64,000 nucleotides of DNA. Origin: JAWLBM01 sp041687675 (GTDB taxonomy: Bacteria; Pseudomonadota; Alphaproteobacteria; Rhizobiales; Pleomorphomonadaceae). Shown piece by piece: positions 1 through 9,257 of the stretch; the stretch's first letter is position 1, and each line of letters starts with the position of its first letter. A program made the translations under genes and the position numbers. Under the pieces are notes generated by a model. That model was not told the origin of the DNA, did no database searches, and worked only from the letters and a program-made list of their open reading frames with translations. The stretch is taken from NCBI GenBank assembly GCA_041687675.1, contig JAWLBM010000019.1:1-64000 (forward strand), in the 5' to 3' direction.

Positions 1-2620
1 CGACCGCGGCCGAGGCCGCCGCCTCGAAAGTGGCATCGCCGGGGAAGGCGGCGGCGAGGCGGTGGAGGTTGGCGGGCAGCGTCACGGCCAGCGTCGCGAC
101 GCCGTCCACCAGCGCGGGGGCGCCGATCGCCTCGCCGCGGCTGGTGAAGGTCACCGTGCCGGTCGGCACCGGCCCGGCGGCGACCGGGCTCGTCGCATAG
201 CCGAGGACACCGTCGCCGAGCTGGCCGCGGTAACGGTAGCCCCAGCACTGGACCACGCCGCCGCTGGTGATGGCACAAGTGTGATAGTCGCCTGCCGAGA
301 CTGCGGCGGCGGTCAGTTCCTGGCCGTTGGGGCCGACCACCGCGGCCGGGGTGAGGCTCAACGCGGTGCCGCCGGAGCCGAGCTGGCCGTCGTCGTTCAG
401 TCCCCAGCAGCGCAACGCGCCGGAGGAGAGCCGGGCACAGGTATGGCCGTAGCCGGCCTCGACGGCGACGACACCCGCGAGTTTGGCGCCGCCCTCAACA
501 ACCACGTGTTTTCGCAGGTAGCGCGAGACCGTGTTCCCGTCCCCGAGCTGGCCGGTGGCGTTCTGTCCCCAGCACTGCAGATGGCCGAGATCGTCCACCG
601 CGCAGCTATGGTAGCCACCGGCGGCGACCGCCGCCGCCTTGTCGATCACGCCATCCATCGCCGGCAGCGACGGGGAGAGCAGGTTGGGGTTGGCGACCGG
701 GTCGACGCCAAGCTGACCGTTGACGTTCGATCCCCAGCAGTGGACGCTCTTCCAGGTGCCGACGAGGGCGCAGGTGTGGCGGTCTCCAGCCGCCAGCCCG
801 ATCACCGGACCGAGCCCCTCGACCTTGACCGGCGTGTTCGAGTTCGTCGTCGTGCCGTCGCCGAGCTCGCCGTGGGTATTGCGCCCCCAGCAGCGGACCT
901 CACCATCGACGATGGCGCAGGCATGAAACGCACCGGCCACGATCGCGTTGGCCGGGCCATCTAGAGCCACGTCGACTGGCACCGGGCTGTTCGGCGCGTC
1001 GGAGCCGTCGCCGAGTTGGCCGTGATTGTTGCGCCCCCAGCACTTCACGCTGCCGTCCGCCATCCGCGCGCAGGCGTGATGCTCCCCGACCGCCACCTCC
1101 ACCGCCCCGGCGAGGTCGGTCGAGAGCCCCGGGCCGGCCTTCACCGCAACGGGAGCGGCCGAGTCCCTGCCGCTCGACCCGTCGCCGAGCTGGCCGTATG
1201 CGCCATAGCCCCAGCAGCGGACGCCGCCGGCGGCGATCGCGCAGGTGGTTCGTCCACCGGCCGAGACCGCCCCTGCTGCAAGCGGACCGCCGCCGGAGGT
1301 GACCGGCCCTGGCACCGCCCGGAATATCGTCCGGCCGTCGCCGAGTTGGCCGGACGAGCCGTATCCCCAGCAGCGGAGCCGCCCGTCGGTGAGAAGGGCG
1401 CAGCCGTGCCAGTCGCCCGCCGCAAGGTCGACCGCGGCGGCGGGAAGGCCGGTCACCGCCACCGGGACGAGGCTGTCCACGAGATTGCCGCCGCCGAGCT
1501 GTCCGTAGCCGCCGTCGCCCCAGCAGCGCACCTCGCCCGCCGCGGTCCTCGCGCAAGAGTGGTCGTCGCCGAGGGCGACCTCGACGGCGCCGGTGAGGGT
1601 GTCCACGCCGCCGATCCCCTTCACCGCCACGGGAAAGGCCCGGTCGTCGGTGGAGCCGTCGCCAAGCTGGCCATTGCCGTTGTCGCCCCAGCAGACGACC
1701 GGGCCGCCGGACAGGGCGGCGCAGCTGTGGGCGTAGCCCGCGTCGATCGCGACGGCGCCGGCCAGCGGCGCGGCACTGTTGCCCGGCCCGACCACCGCGA
1801 CGGGAGTGGTCACGTCGTCGGAGCTCGCCATCCCGGAGCCGACCTGGCCGTCCACGTTGTAGCCCCAGCAATGGACGGATCCGCCGGCGCCGAGCGCGCA
1901 GGTGTGATCGCTTCCAGCGGCGATCGCCACGACGCCGCCGAGCTGGGCGAGGCCGGAGCCGGCCGGCCCGACCACTGGGGCTGCGGCCGGTCCGCCAAAC
2001 CCGGCGAAGCCGCGGCCGAGTTCGCCGTCGTTGTTCTCGCCCCAGCAGCGGACCGTCCCGTCGCCGAGCAGGGCGCAGCTGAAGTTCCAGCCCGCGGCGA
2101 TTGCTGCGACTCCGGCAAGGCCGGCGACCTTCACCGGCGTCGGCTGATAGGTGTCGGGCGTATCGGCCCCGAGCTGCCCTTCGACATTGTAACCCCAGCA
2201 GGCGACGGTGGCGTCAGCCAGCAGGGCGCATGTGTGGTAGGCCCCCGTGGCGACCGCGGTCGCGCCGACGAGCCGCCCGGCGCCGCCGATCCCGGCGACC
2301 GCAACCGGCCAGGCGCGGTCGGTCGTCGTGCCGTCGCCGAGCTGACCGGAGTAGTTGGAGCCCCAGCACATCACCCCGCCCGAGGCGGTGACCGCGCAGC
2401 TGTGATCGCCGCCGCCGTCCACCTTCCCCGGCCCGGAGGTGTCGAAGAGGAGGCCTGGCACCGTCGCCGTCAGCGTCACCGGCTGGTCCATCCGGCCGGG
2501 CGCGGGCGAGGCGGCGAGCGACAATGACGTCGGCTCCTTGGCGGCGGCGGGCGCGACGGCGAGCCAGGCCCCGGCAAGGGCGGCGAGGACGCGGGCGGCG
2601 GGACAGCGGGCGACGGACAT
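1..2620 (-). CDS. Secreted RCC1-repeat protein with Ig-like segments (3' end outside window)
   Basis: The gene reads leftwards from an ATG at 2620 preceded by GGAGG seven bases upstream, and it is still open at the window edge (at least 872 codons). The first 27 or so residues form a signal peptide ending in AAA, so the product is exported. Residues about 30-56 look like the first strands of a Big_3_5-type Ig-like domain (TSLSL...PVTLTATV). Fourteen RCC1-type repeats follow, with a period of about 54 residues. Each has the core CWGxNxxGQLGDG and a conserved CA pair (HSCAV, HTCAL) half a repeat earlier. After the last repeat, PTGTVTF...GDATFEA matches the second half of a Big_3_5 domain. Fourteen repeats would make two seven-bladed propellers. 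In the family such proteins are extracellular binding or surface proteins; no ligand can be named. Cysteines recur twice per repeat, which suggests disulfides. Confidence 0.9.
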   Translation of the reverse strand, partial: MSVARCPAARVLAALAGAWLAVAPAAAKEPTSLSLAASPAPGRMDQPVTLTATVPGLLFDTSGPGKVDGGGDHSCAVTASGGVMCWGSNYSGQLGDGTTTDRAWPVAVAGIGGAGRLVGATAVATGAYHTCALLADATVACWGYNVEGQLGADTPDTYQPTPVKVAGLAGVAAIAAGWNFSCALLGDGTVRCWGENNDGELGRGFAGFGGPAAAPVVGPAGSGLAQLGGVVAIAAGSDHTCALGAGGSVHCWGYNVDGQVGSGMASSDDVTTPVAVVGPGNSAAPLAGAVAIDAGYAHSCAALSGGPVVCWGDNGNGQLGDGSTDDRAFPVAVKGIGGVDTLTGAVEVALGDDHSCARTAAGEVRCWGDGGYGQLGGGNLVDSLVPVAVTGLPAAAVDLAAGDWHGCALLTDGRLRCWGYGSSGQLGDGRTIFRAVPGPVTSGGGPLAAGAVSAGGRTTCAIAAGGVRCWGYGAYGQLGDGSSGRDSAAPVAVKAGPGLSTDLAGAVEVAVGEHHACARMADGSVKCWGRNNHGQLGDGSDAPNSPVPVDVALDGPANAIVAGAFHACAIVDGEVRCWGRNTHGELGDGTTTNSNTPVKVEGLGPVIGLAAGDRHTCALVGTWKSVHCWGSNVNGQLGVDPVANPNLLSPSLPAMDGVIDKAAAVAAGGYHSCAVDDLGHLQCWGQNATGQLGDGNTVSRYLRKHVVVEGGAKLAGVVAVEAGYGHTCARLSSGALRCWGLNDDGQLGSGGTALSLTPAAVVGPNGQELTAAAVSAGDYHTCAITSGGVVQCWGYRYRGQLGDGVLGYATSPVAAGPVPTGTVTFTSRGEAIGAPALVDGVATLAVTLPANLHRLAAAFPGDATFEAAASAAV

Positions 2621-2680
2621 GGGCGGGCCTCCGGTTCGGCGAGGGCGGCCGGGGCTGAGCGGGCCCGGCGGACGTGCCAT

Positions 2681-2712
2681 AATATGCAGTGCAAGTATTT
2701 ACAATTACGGGA
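2681..2712 (-). promoter_or_regulatory. AT-rich upstream element of the RCC1 gene
   Basis: Seventy to ninety bases upstream of the RCC1 gene start lies the only AT-rich patch in this region. Read on the minus strand it contains TAATTGTA (2707-2700), six bases, then TGCACTGC and TATTAT (2686-2681). TAATTGTA matches seven of eight bases of the half-site TGATTGTA of the inverted repeat in front of the TolB/RTX gene at 16.4 kb, but the second arm is poor here (four of eight). A -10 like TATTAT is visible; no convincing -35 sits at the right distance. Treat as a probable promoter region, not a mapped promoter. Confidence 0.3.
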
Positions 2713-2745
2713 TGGTGCGAGCGCCCTGAGGGAGAAGCAGGAAAT

Positions 2746-2861
2746 CCTTCTCCCCGCCGGGGAGAAGGTGCCCGAAGGGCGGAAGAGGTGACCCCGGCGT
2801 CGGCGCGTCCCCCCCTCATCCGCCGGCATCCGCCGGCACCTTCTCCCCCGGGGGGAGAAGG
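2746..2861. repeat. Two inverted copies of a CCTTCTCCCC palindromic intergenic element
   Basis: Copy one (2746-2790) is a perfect 10-bp hairpin, CCTTCTCCCC (2746-2755) with GGGGAGAAGG (2759-2768), followed by a second small hairpin TGCCCGAAGGGCGG and GAAGAGG. Copy two (2811-2861) has the same parts in the opposite order and orientation: CCCCCTCATCCGCC, a GCCGGCATCCGCCGGC hairpin and then CACCTTCTCCC with GGGAGAAGG. Further copies lie at 61174-61241 and, as a bare hairpin, at 44755-44777. The sequence resembles the RIME/Bru-RS class of interspersed palindromes of Rhizobiales. It codes for nothing visible; both copies lie between divergent genes, so a terminator role is unlikely here. Confidence 0.7.
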
Positions 2862-2955
2862 AGAGCGGCGGCGGCCGTTGCGGCCTCCGCCCTTGAACCG
2901 CGGCGCCGGCCGGCCATACTGCCGTCCAGCCGAACCGCCCTCCCGGAGCGCCAAT

Positions 2956-3588
2956 ATGACCATCACCCCCGCCGCCACCGACGCCCTCATCGTGGTCGAC
3001 GTGCAGAACGACTTCTGCCCGGGCGGCAGCCTGGCGGTGGCGGACGGCGACGCGGTGGTGCCGCTGGCGAATGCGCTGGCGCGGCGCTTCCAGGCGATCG
3101 TGCTGACGCAGGACTGGCACCCGGCGGGCCACGCCTCCTTCGCCTCAAGCCATCCCGGCCGGGCGTCCTTCGAGACTATTGAGATGCCCTATGGCACCCA
3201 GGTGCTGTGGCCGGACCACTGCGTCCAGGGCACCCCGGGGGCGGCGCTGCACGGAGGGCTCGACATTCCCGGGGCGCAGCTGATCATCCGCAAGGGCTAC
3301 CACCCGGGCGTCGACAGCTACTCGGCCTTCCGCGAGGCGGACCGGACGACCCCGACCGGCCTTGCCGGCTACCTCGCCGAGCGGGGGATCCGGCGGGTGT
3401 TCGTCTGCGGCCTCGCCACCGACTATTGCGTCGCCTGGACGGCGCTGGACGCGCGGGCGGCCGGCTTCGCCGCCCTGGTGGTGGAGGACGCCTGCCGGGC
3501 GATCGACCTCGCCGGGTCGCTGGCGCGGGCCTGGACGGACATGGCCGCGGCGGGGGTGGAGCGCACGACGTCGGACCGGATCGGCTGA
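2956..3588 (+). CDS. pncA: Nicotinamidase (isochorismatase fold)
   Basis: The product hydrolyses nicotinamide to nicotinate and ammonia in the cytoplasm, feeding NAD salvage. At 210 residues it has the usual length. The family's catalytic triad is visible: D15 in VVDVQNDFC, K113 in IIRKGYHPG and the nucleophile C158 in GLATDYCV. The metal site is D53, H55 and H59 in QDWHPAGHASF. VDSYSAF is also typical of nicotinamidase rather than of other isochorismatase-like hydrolases. The ATG at 2956 has GGAGCG seven bases upstream. It stands alone between the RCC1 gene (divergent) and the AsmA-like gene (convergent). Confidence 0.93.
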   Translation: MTITPAATDALIVVDVQNDFCPGGSLAVADGDAVVPLANALARRFQAIVLTQDWHPAGHASFASSHPGRASFETIEMPYGTQVLWPDHCVQGTPGAALHGGLDIPGAQLIIRKGYHPGVDSYSAFREADRTTPTGLAGYLAERGIRRVFVCGLATDYCVAWTALDARAAGFAALVVEDACRAIDLAGSLARAWTDMAAAGVERTTSDRIG

Positions 3589-3760
3589 CGGGCGGCCGCT
3601 TTCCGGGTGGACAGCCGCGTGCGGCGTGTTCGGCTCGCCCCGCTGCCTCGCGCGTGGCCTCCCCTGTCCTCCGGCATCCAGCGCGCCCCTGCGGCTGTCG
3701 GGGTGGCCTCGGCGGGAGTGCTGCGCGCGGTTCTCGGATAGCAGGACACCTGCGCCTGCC

Positions 3761-6700
3761 TCAGAGCGGCGGCGGCGGGATGTTGACGCCGGGCAACGAG
3801 GCGTCGCCGGCCGGCGGCGGGGGCAGCGGCAGCCGCTCGATGTCCGAGGGCGGGAGGAGTTCGGCCGTCGGAGGCGTCAGGTCGAGCGGCCCGCCGAGCG
3901 GCTGCGGCTCCGCGGGCGGCGGCGCGGGCGCCGGCTCGTCCGGCATCAGTTCCTCCAGCCGGCGGCCGATCACGTCGGCGAAGTCGTCGTCCGGCGGCTG
4001 TGCGGCCCCGTCCGGCGGTATCAGCGCTCCCTCCGGCGGCGGGATCAGCGCCCCCGCACGGCCCTCGGGAACTCCGTCCACGGGAGGCGCCGGCGCTCCG
4101 GCGTCGTCGGTGCCGGCCGCCTCGGCTGCCGCCCGCGCGGCGGCCTCCTCCTCGGCGCGGCGGCGCGCCTCCTCCTCGGCCCGGGCGCGGCGGTCGGCCG
4201 CCTCGCGGGTGCGCAGCACCTGCCGCGACAGCAACTCCCGCTCGAGGATGTCGGCCTGCAGCACCAGCACGCGCTCCGTTTCCTGCTCGAAGGCGCGGAT
4301 GCCGAGCCAGGAGGAGAAGGTCGTGGCGTCGATCCGCCGCTCCGGATCGGAGATCGGGCCGCGGAACAGCACGTCCACCTGCGGCGGGGACGCGCCGTCC
4401 CCGGCGGCGGCGACCGCGATCGTCCAGTCGCTCTCGAGCCGCCGGCGGCCGATGTCCAGCACCGCCGAGCCGGTCGTGGTCGCCGCCTCGCTCGCCACCA
4501 CGATGCTCGGCGCCCTGAGGACGCCGGCGGCGAGGGTGTAGGCGCCCTCGATCCGCTCGAAGGGGAGGGCGCCGGCGTCGATGTTGTCGGTGAACACCGC
4601 GCGGATGCGATCCTCGGGCATCGCCTGGCCGGCGTCCGCGGCGCGGATCACGGCGTCGAAGGCCTGCGGATTGAACGAGCGGATCACGCCGTCGGTGACC
4701 TGGAAGGTCCCGCCGCCCGCCAGCGTGGAGACGAGGCCGGCCACGGTGCGGCCGGAGGCGTTGAACTCGAGGTCGGTGCCGAAGCTGCCGGTCACCACCG
4801 GAAGGTCGCCGCGGCGCCAGGCGAGGGTGGCCGCGTCGGCGCCCGAAAGGGTGAGCGTGCCGGAGACGGCGGCCTGCCCCTCGAGGTCGCGCTTGACGAC
4901 CAGCGATCCGCCGAGCCGGCCGCCGGCGAAGCCCGCGTCGATGCCGTCGAAGCCGATGCCGGCGGCCGAGGAGCGCAGCGCGAAGCGCATCCCGTCGAGG
5001 TCCGGCAGGCCCTCCGTCGTCTCGACCGCGCCGATCGAGACCTCGAGGTCGGTGTCGATGCCGTCGAGGAAGGTCGGGCCGAAGGGCGCCTCCGGCCAGG
5101 GGTTGCGGCCGGGGACGATCGGCATCGCCGTGGTGCCGGGGCCGAGGGCGAGGTCCAGCAGGCCCTCGAGCGTCGCCGAGCCGGTGGCGATCTCGCCGCG
5201 GACCGCCGGGATCTCCGCGGCGGTATCGACCGAGACGGTGCCCGCGACCCGCTCCCCGTCCACCGTGCCGGCGAGGTCGCGGAAGGTCACCCGGCTCCCC
5301 TCGACGGCGGCCTCGGCGACGAGGTCCACCGGGGTGCTGGCGAGGAGGTCGCTCATCAGGTCGCCGCCGAGGGCGAGGATCGGGCCGACGTCCTCGGAGG
5401 CGAGGGCGACCTCGAAGAGGGCGGTCGGCGGGGCGAGCTCCGGCAGCGTCGCCTCGCCGGAGAGCCGGACCGTGGTGGTGCCGAGGGCGCCGTCGAGCGA
5501 AAGGTCGAGGCCGTCCTCGGGCACCCCGTGCAGGCTGCCCGCGAGCCGGCCGACGCCGGCGCCCGGCACGTCCGGGACGTCGAAGCCGAGCTGGCGCATC
5601 AGCCGCACCCCGCTGGGGCCGGACATGTCGAGGGCGAGGTCGATGGAGGCCTGGTGCCAGCGGTCGACCCGTCCGGCGAAGGAGAGCGCCGCATCCACGG
5701 AGGAGCCGCCCGCGTTGCCGCGGAGCTCGATGCGGGCGTTGGTCCCGTCGCCGACCCGGGCGGCGGTGACGTTGGCGTCGAGGCTGGCCGGGACCAGGAC
5801 GGGCGCCGCCGTCGCCAGCATCTCGGCCGCCGCGGAGCCGGGGGCGAGGCTGCCGACGAGGTCGGCGAGGCCGTCGAGCCGTTCGGCCGACACCCGCCCC
5901 TGCAGCGAGCCGTCCGGCGCGGTGGCGACGTCGCGCACCGCGCCCTCCGCCGAGACCCGCGCGCCGGCGAGGTCGCGCACGAAGAAGCGCTCGACGGTGA
6001 GCGTGCCGCCGACGAGGGAGGCGGCGACATCGACGCCCTCGGCGCTGGCCTGCTGCCCGAGCACCCGGTCGGCGGTGAAGCGGAGCACCACGTCGGTGCC
6101 CGCGTCCTCGCCCTCGCCGCCCGCCGCGAGGCGGCCCAGCGCGACGAGCTGGTCGATCGGGACCTGGTCGGCGGCGACGCCGATGTCCAGGCGGGCGTTG
6201 CGTTCCGAGCGGGTCGGCGTCCAGGCGACGTCGCCGGTGAGCGCCGCGTCGCCGAGGCGGGCGTCGAGGTCCGAGAGGACGAGACCCGATGCCGACGCCT
6301 CGATGCCGGCGCGGGCGTCGAAGGGGGCGAGCTGGGTCCGCTCGCGCTCCGGGTACCACCAGGCGAGCAGCGTCGCCGGCTGTTCGGAGGCGAGCGAGGC
6401 CATGCCTTCGAAGGCGACCGTCGGCCGGGTGGAGAGCTTGCCGGTGGCGGCGATGGTCGTCCGCCCCGGCAGCGCCGCGTTCAGGGTCTCGACGAGCCAG
6501 CCGTCGGCGGCGGTCTGCAGGTCCAGCCGGACGGCCTGGACGAGGCTGCCGCCGACGACGATGCCCGGGATGTCGAAGCCGACCCGTCCTGGGATCGGCG
6601 GCAGCGGGATCGCCTGCAGGGTGCCCGCGACCGCCTCGATGGCGCGGTCGAAGGCCACCGTGTCGCCGGGACCGGCGCCGAGGGTGCGGTCGAGGTCGAT

Positions 6701-7696
6701 CTGGCGCGCCGACAGCACCGCCTCGAAGCTCGGCTCGCCGGAAAGATCCACCGTGGCGGCGCCGCTGATGGCGAAGGGGCGGTCCTCCGGGCCGTAGCGG
6801 AACTCCACCTCGCTGGCGCGCAGGCGGTCGGCGTCGGCCTCGATCTCGGCCTCCACCGCCCAGGGCAGCACCGGCTCGCCCTCGGCGACCACGCGCCGGA
6901 GCCGCAGCGAACCGTCGAAGGCGGGATGGCGCTCGGCGGCGGAGAGCATGCCCTCGACGGCGATCTCGACCGGCGAGGAGGCGGGCGTCAGCGCCGCCTT
7001 GAGGAGGATGGAGCCCGAGGCCTCGCGGGTACCGGTCGAAAGCCGCATCAGCACCGGCTCGCCCTCGACCACCATGCCGCCGTCGAACTTGTAGGGACCG
7101 AGCAGGCTGCGCCCCTCGATGGTGGCGTTGACGCCGGTGATCTCGATCGGGTCGGCGCGGCGCTCGTCGACGATGCGCACGCTGCCGTCCGTCACGTCGA
7201 CGCGGTCGAACACCACCTTGTTCGGGTCGACCGGCACCGCCGCGCCCTCGGCGATCCAGTCGAGCGCGCCCTCGCCGTCCACCCGGAGGGTCAGTTCCGG
7301 CTGGTCGAGCTGCATGCGGGTGATGCGGAACTCGCCGGAGAGCAGCGGGAAGAGCTCCACCTCCACCTCGAAGCGGCCGACGGTCATCAGCGGCCGGGTC
7401 GGGTCGGGGCCGATGGCGACGCCCGTGAACACCAGCTCCGGCACCGGCAGCAGCGTCGCGTCGGCGGTCCCGGTCACCCGGACCGGATGGCCGAGGATCT
7501 CGGTCGCGCGCTCCTCGAAGGCTGCGCGGTAAGCCGTCCAGTCGACGAACAGCGGCCCCACCAGCGCCGCGAGCAGCGCCAGGATGATCGTCAGGCCGAT
7601 GCCGAAATAGAGCGAGTTCAGGGTGCCAGCTCCGAATCTGCCGGCCGGCGCGCGGCCCGCCGGACCGATGGTGTCATTTTCTGCGGTGCGGCGCAA
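3761..7696 (-). CDS. AsmA family protein
   Basis: A 1311-residue envelope protein. One N-terminal membrane segment (about residues 27-50, LYFGIGLTIILALLAALVGPL) is followed by the AsmA N-terminal signature: VDWTAYRAAFE, an ATEILGHPVRVTG step, and a LPVPELVFTGVAIG strand. The rest is a long beta-rich chain of the type now seen as a lipid-transport groove in AsmA/TamB/YhdP proteins, held in the inner membrane with its bulk in the periplasm. Residues about 1090-1311 are a charged Ala/Glu coiled stretch and then a very Pro-rich tail, probably disordered. The only in-frame start upstream of the membrane segment is TTG at 7696, after an in-frame stop at 7724-7726, and no clear ribosome site precedes it. 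Its lipid substrate cannot be read from sequence. Confidence 0.85.
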   Translation of the reverse strand: MRRTAENDTIGPAGRAPAGRFGAGTLNSLYFGIGLTIILALLAALVGPLFVDWTAYRAAFEERATEILGHPVRVTGTADATLLPVPELVFTGVAIGPDPTRPLMTVGRFEVEVELFPLLSGEFRITRMQLDQPELTLRVDGEGALDWIAEGAAVPVDPNKVVFDRVDVTDGSVRIVDERRADPIEITGVNATIEGRSLLGPYKFDGGMVVEGEPVLMRLSTGTREASGSILLKAALTPASSPVEIAVEGMLSAAERHPAFDGSLRLRRVVAEGEPVLPWAVEAEIEADADRLRASEVEFRYGPEDRPFAISGAATVDLSGEPSFEAVLSARQIDLDRTLGAGPGDTVAFDRAIEAVAGTLQAIPLPPIPGRVGFDIPGIVVGGSLVQAVRLDLQTAADGWLVETLNAALPGRTTIAATGKLSTRPTVAFEGMASLASEQPATLLAWWYPERERTQLAPFDARAGIEASASGLVLSDLDARLGDAALTGDVAWTPTRSERNARLDIGVAADQVPIDQLVALGRLAAGGEGEDAGTDVVLRFTADRVLGQQASAEGVDVAASLVGGTLTVERFFVRDLAGARVSAEGAVRDVATAPDGSLQGRVSAERLDGLADLVGSLAPGSAAAEMLATAAPVLVPASLDANVTAARVGDGTNARIELRGNAGGSSVDAALSFAGRVDRWHQASIDLALDMSGPSGVRLMRQLGFDVPDVPGAGVGRLAGSLHGVPEDGLDLSLDGALGTTTVRLSGEATLPELAPPTALFEVALASEDVGPILALGGDLMSDLLASTPVDLVAEAAVEGSRVTFRDLAGTVDGERVAGTVSVDTAAEIPAVRGEIATGSATLEGLLDLALGPGTTAMPIVPGRNPWPEAPFGPTFLDGIDTDLEVSIGAVETTEGLPDLDGMRFALRSSAAGIGFDGIDAGFAGGRLGGSLVVKRDLEGQAAVSGTLTLSGADAATLAWRRGDLPVVTGSFGTDLEFNASGRTVAGLVSTLAGGGTFQVTDGVIRSFNPQAFDAVIRAADAGQAMPEDRIRAVFTDNIDAGALPFERIEGAYTLAAGVLRAPSIVVASEAATTTGSAVLDIGRRRLESDWTIAVAAAGDGASPPQVDVLFRGPISDPERRIDATTFSSWLGIRAFEQETERVLVLQADILERELLSRQVLRTREAADRRARAEEEARRRAEEEAAARAAAEAAGTDDAGAPAPPVDGVPEGRAGALIPPPEGALIPPDGAAQPPDDDFADVIGRRLEELMPDEPAPAPPPAEPQPLGGPLDLTPPTAELLPPSDIERLPLPPPPAGDASLPGVNIPPPPL

Positions 7697-7740
7697 AGCG
7701 CCGGGCCCCGCCGCCGCAAAGCCTCATCTTGTCCCCACGT

Positions 7741-9144
7741 CTACAGGGAAAAGATTTTCGACGGGTTCATGATGTTGTCGGGGTCGAGCGCCCGCTTGAT
7801 CGACCGCATGAGGTCGAGCCCGGCGCCGTGCTCCCGGTCGAGGAACTTCATCTTGCCCTGGCCGACGCCATGCTCGCCCGAGCAGGTGCCGTCCATCTCC
7901 AGGGCCCGCCAGGCGAGCCGCTCGATGAAGGCGTCGGCACGGGCGTTCTCCTCCGCGTCGTCCGGGTCGGCGAACACCAGGCAGTGGAAGTTGCCGTCGC
8001 CCACATGGCCGACGATCGGCGCCACGAGGCCGGAGCGGACGATGTCCGCCTTGGTCTCGGCGACGCATTCGGCGAGCCGGGAGATCGGCACGCAGACGTC
8101 GGTCGAGGTGCCGCGCAGGCCCTTCATCATCGCCGTCGAGGCCCAGTAGGCGTCGTGCCGGGCCTGCCAGAGCCGGGTGCGCTCCTCCGGCTTCGTCGCC
8201 CAGGCGAAGGTGCCCGCGCCGTGGCCGGCGGCGATCTCCCCGAAGAGGTCCGCCTGCTCGGCGACGCCCGCCGGGGTGCCGTGGAATTCCACGAAGAGGG
8301 TCGGCTGCTCGGGGAGGTCCAGCTTCGAATAGGCGTTGCAGGCCCTCACCTGCAACTCGTCGAGAAGCTCGATCCGCGCCACCGGGATGCCGGTCTGGAT
8401 GGTCTCGATCACCGCCTCGCAGGCGGCCTCGACGGAGGGGAAGGAACAGACGCCGCCGGCGACCTCCTCGGGGATGCCGAACAGCTTCAGCGTGATCCCT
8501 GTGACGACGCCGAGCGTGCCCTCCGACCCGACGAAGAGGCGGGTGAGGTCGTAGCCCGACGACTGCTTCTTCGCCCGGGAGCCGGTCTTCACCACGCGGC
8601 CGTCGGCGGTCACCACCGTGAGCCCGAGGACGAGGTCCTTCATGGTGCCGTAACGCACCGCGTTGGTGCCGGACGCGCGGGTCGCCACCATGCCGCCGAT
8701 CGAGGCGTCGGCGCCGGGATCGACGGGGAAGAACAGGCCGGTGTCGCGCAGCATCTCGTTCAGCTTCTTGCGCGTGACGCCGGGCTCGACCGTGCAGTCG
8801 AGGTCGGAGGGGTTCACCTCGACGAGCCTGTCCATCCGGGAGAGGTCGACGGAGATTCCCCCCTCGGGAGCGTTGACGTGGCCCTCGAGCGAGGTTCCCG
8901 TCCCGAACGGGATCACCGGCACCCGGTGCGCCGCGCAGAGCGAGACGATCTCCGCGACCTCCTCCGTCGTCAGGGCGAAGACGACGCCGTCCGGCGGCTG
9001 GTTGCGCAGGCGCGAGGTGGTGTGCCCGTGCTGTTCGCGCAGCGCCGCGGAGGTCGAGAAGCGGTCGCCGTAGCGCTCGTGCAGCCGGTCCATCACGGCC
9101 GCGAGGCCGCCTTCATTTCGGGGGAACGTGGTTACGCTTGACAT
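7741..9144 (-). CDS. FAD-linked D-lactate dehydrogenase / glycolate oxidase GlcD-type
   Basis: The 467-residue product has the layout of the FAD-binding PCMH/D-lactate dehydrogenase family. An FAD-binding domain contains PFGTGTSLEGH, VDPGADASIGGM, NAVRYGTMKDLVLGL and VGSEGTLGVVT. A C-terminal FAD-oxidase domain follows, with VGHVGDGNFHC and the final GEHGVGQGK...DPDNIMNPSKIF. These match cytochrome-type D-lactate dehydrogenases closely, which oxidise D-lactate (or a similar 2-hydroxy acid) and pass electrons to cytochrome c or quinone. I start it at the ATG at 9144, which has GAGAAGG five bases upstream. A longer reading from 9183 lacks such a site. No glcE/glcF partner is adjacent, which argues for a single-subunit lactate enzyme. 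The exact substrate is inferred. Confidence 0.85.
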   Translation of the reverse strand: MSSVTTFPRNEGGLAAVMDRLHERYGDRFSTSAALREQHGHTTSRLRNQPPDGVVFALTTEEVAEIVSLCAAHRVPVIPFGTGTSLEGHVNAPEGGISVDLSRMDRLVEVNPSDLDCTVEPGVTRKKLNEMLRDTGLFFPVDPGADASIGGMVATRASGTNAVRYGTMKDLVLGLTVVTADGRVVKTGSRAKKQSSGYDLTRLFVGSEGTLGVVTGITLKLFGIPEEVAGGVCSFPSVEAACEAVIETIQTGIPVARIELLDELQVRACNAYSKLDLPEQPTLFVEFHGTPAGVAEQADLFGEIAAGHGAGTFAWATKPEERTRLWQARHDAYWASTAMMKGLRGTSTDVCVPISRLAECVAETKADIVRSGLVAPIVGHVGDGNFHCLVFADPDDAEENARADAFIERLAWRALEMDGTCSGEHGVGQGKMKFLDREHGAGLDLMRSIKRALDPDNIMNPSKIFSL

Positions 9145-9257
9145 CGGACCTTCTCGCTGTCCGGACCCTAGCGGATTGCGCAAGGGAACGGAAAAGAAAT
9201 GCGTCCTGTCGTCAATGGGATCGACATGCTTCTTTCGACCGGGGACGGAGAACGGCC

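Noticed and set aside
241..2380. Fourteen evenly spaced copies of a CCCCAGCA word that could suggest a CRISPR or satellite array
   Set aside because: The period of about 163 bp, the single continuous reading frame and the CWGxNxxGQLGDG protein core show that it is a coding RCC1 repeat array.
3362..8149. A very long plus-strand open frame (about 1595 codons) across the AsmA-like gene, and similar long frames opposite mutB, alaS and purL
   Set aside because: In such GC-rich DNA the frames opposite real genes stay open by codon bias. The translations are Arg/Gly/Pro-rich and show no motif, while the opposite strand gives clear protein families.
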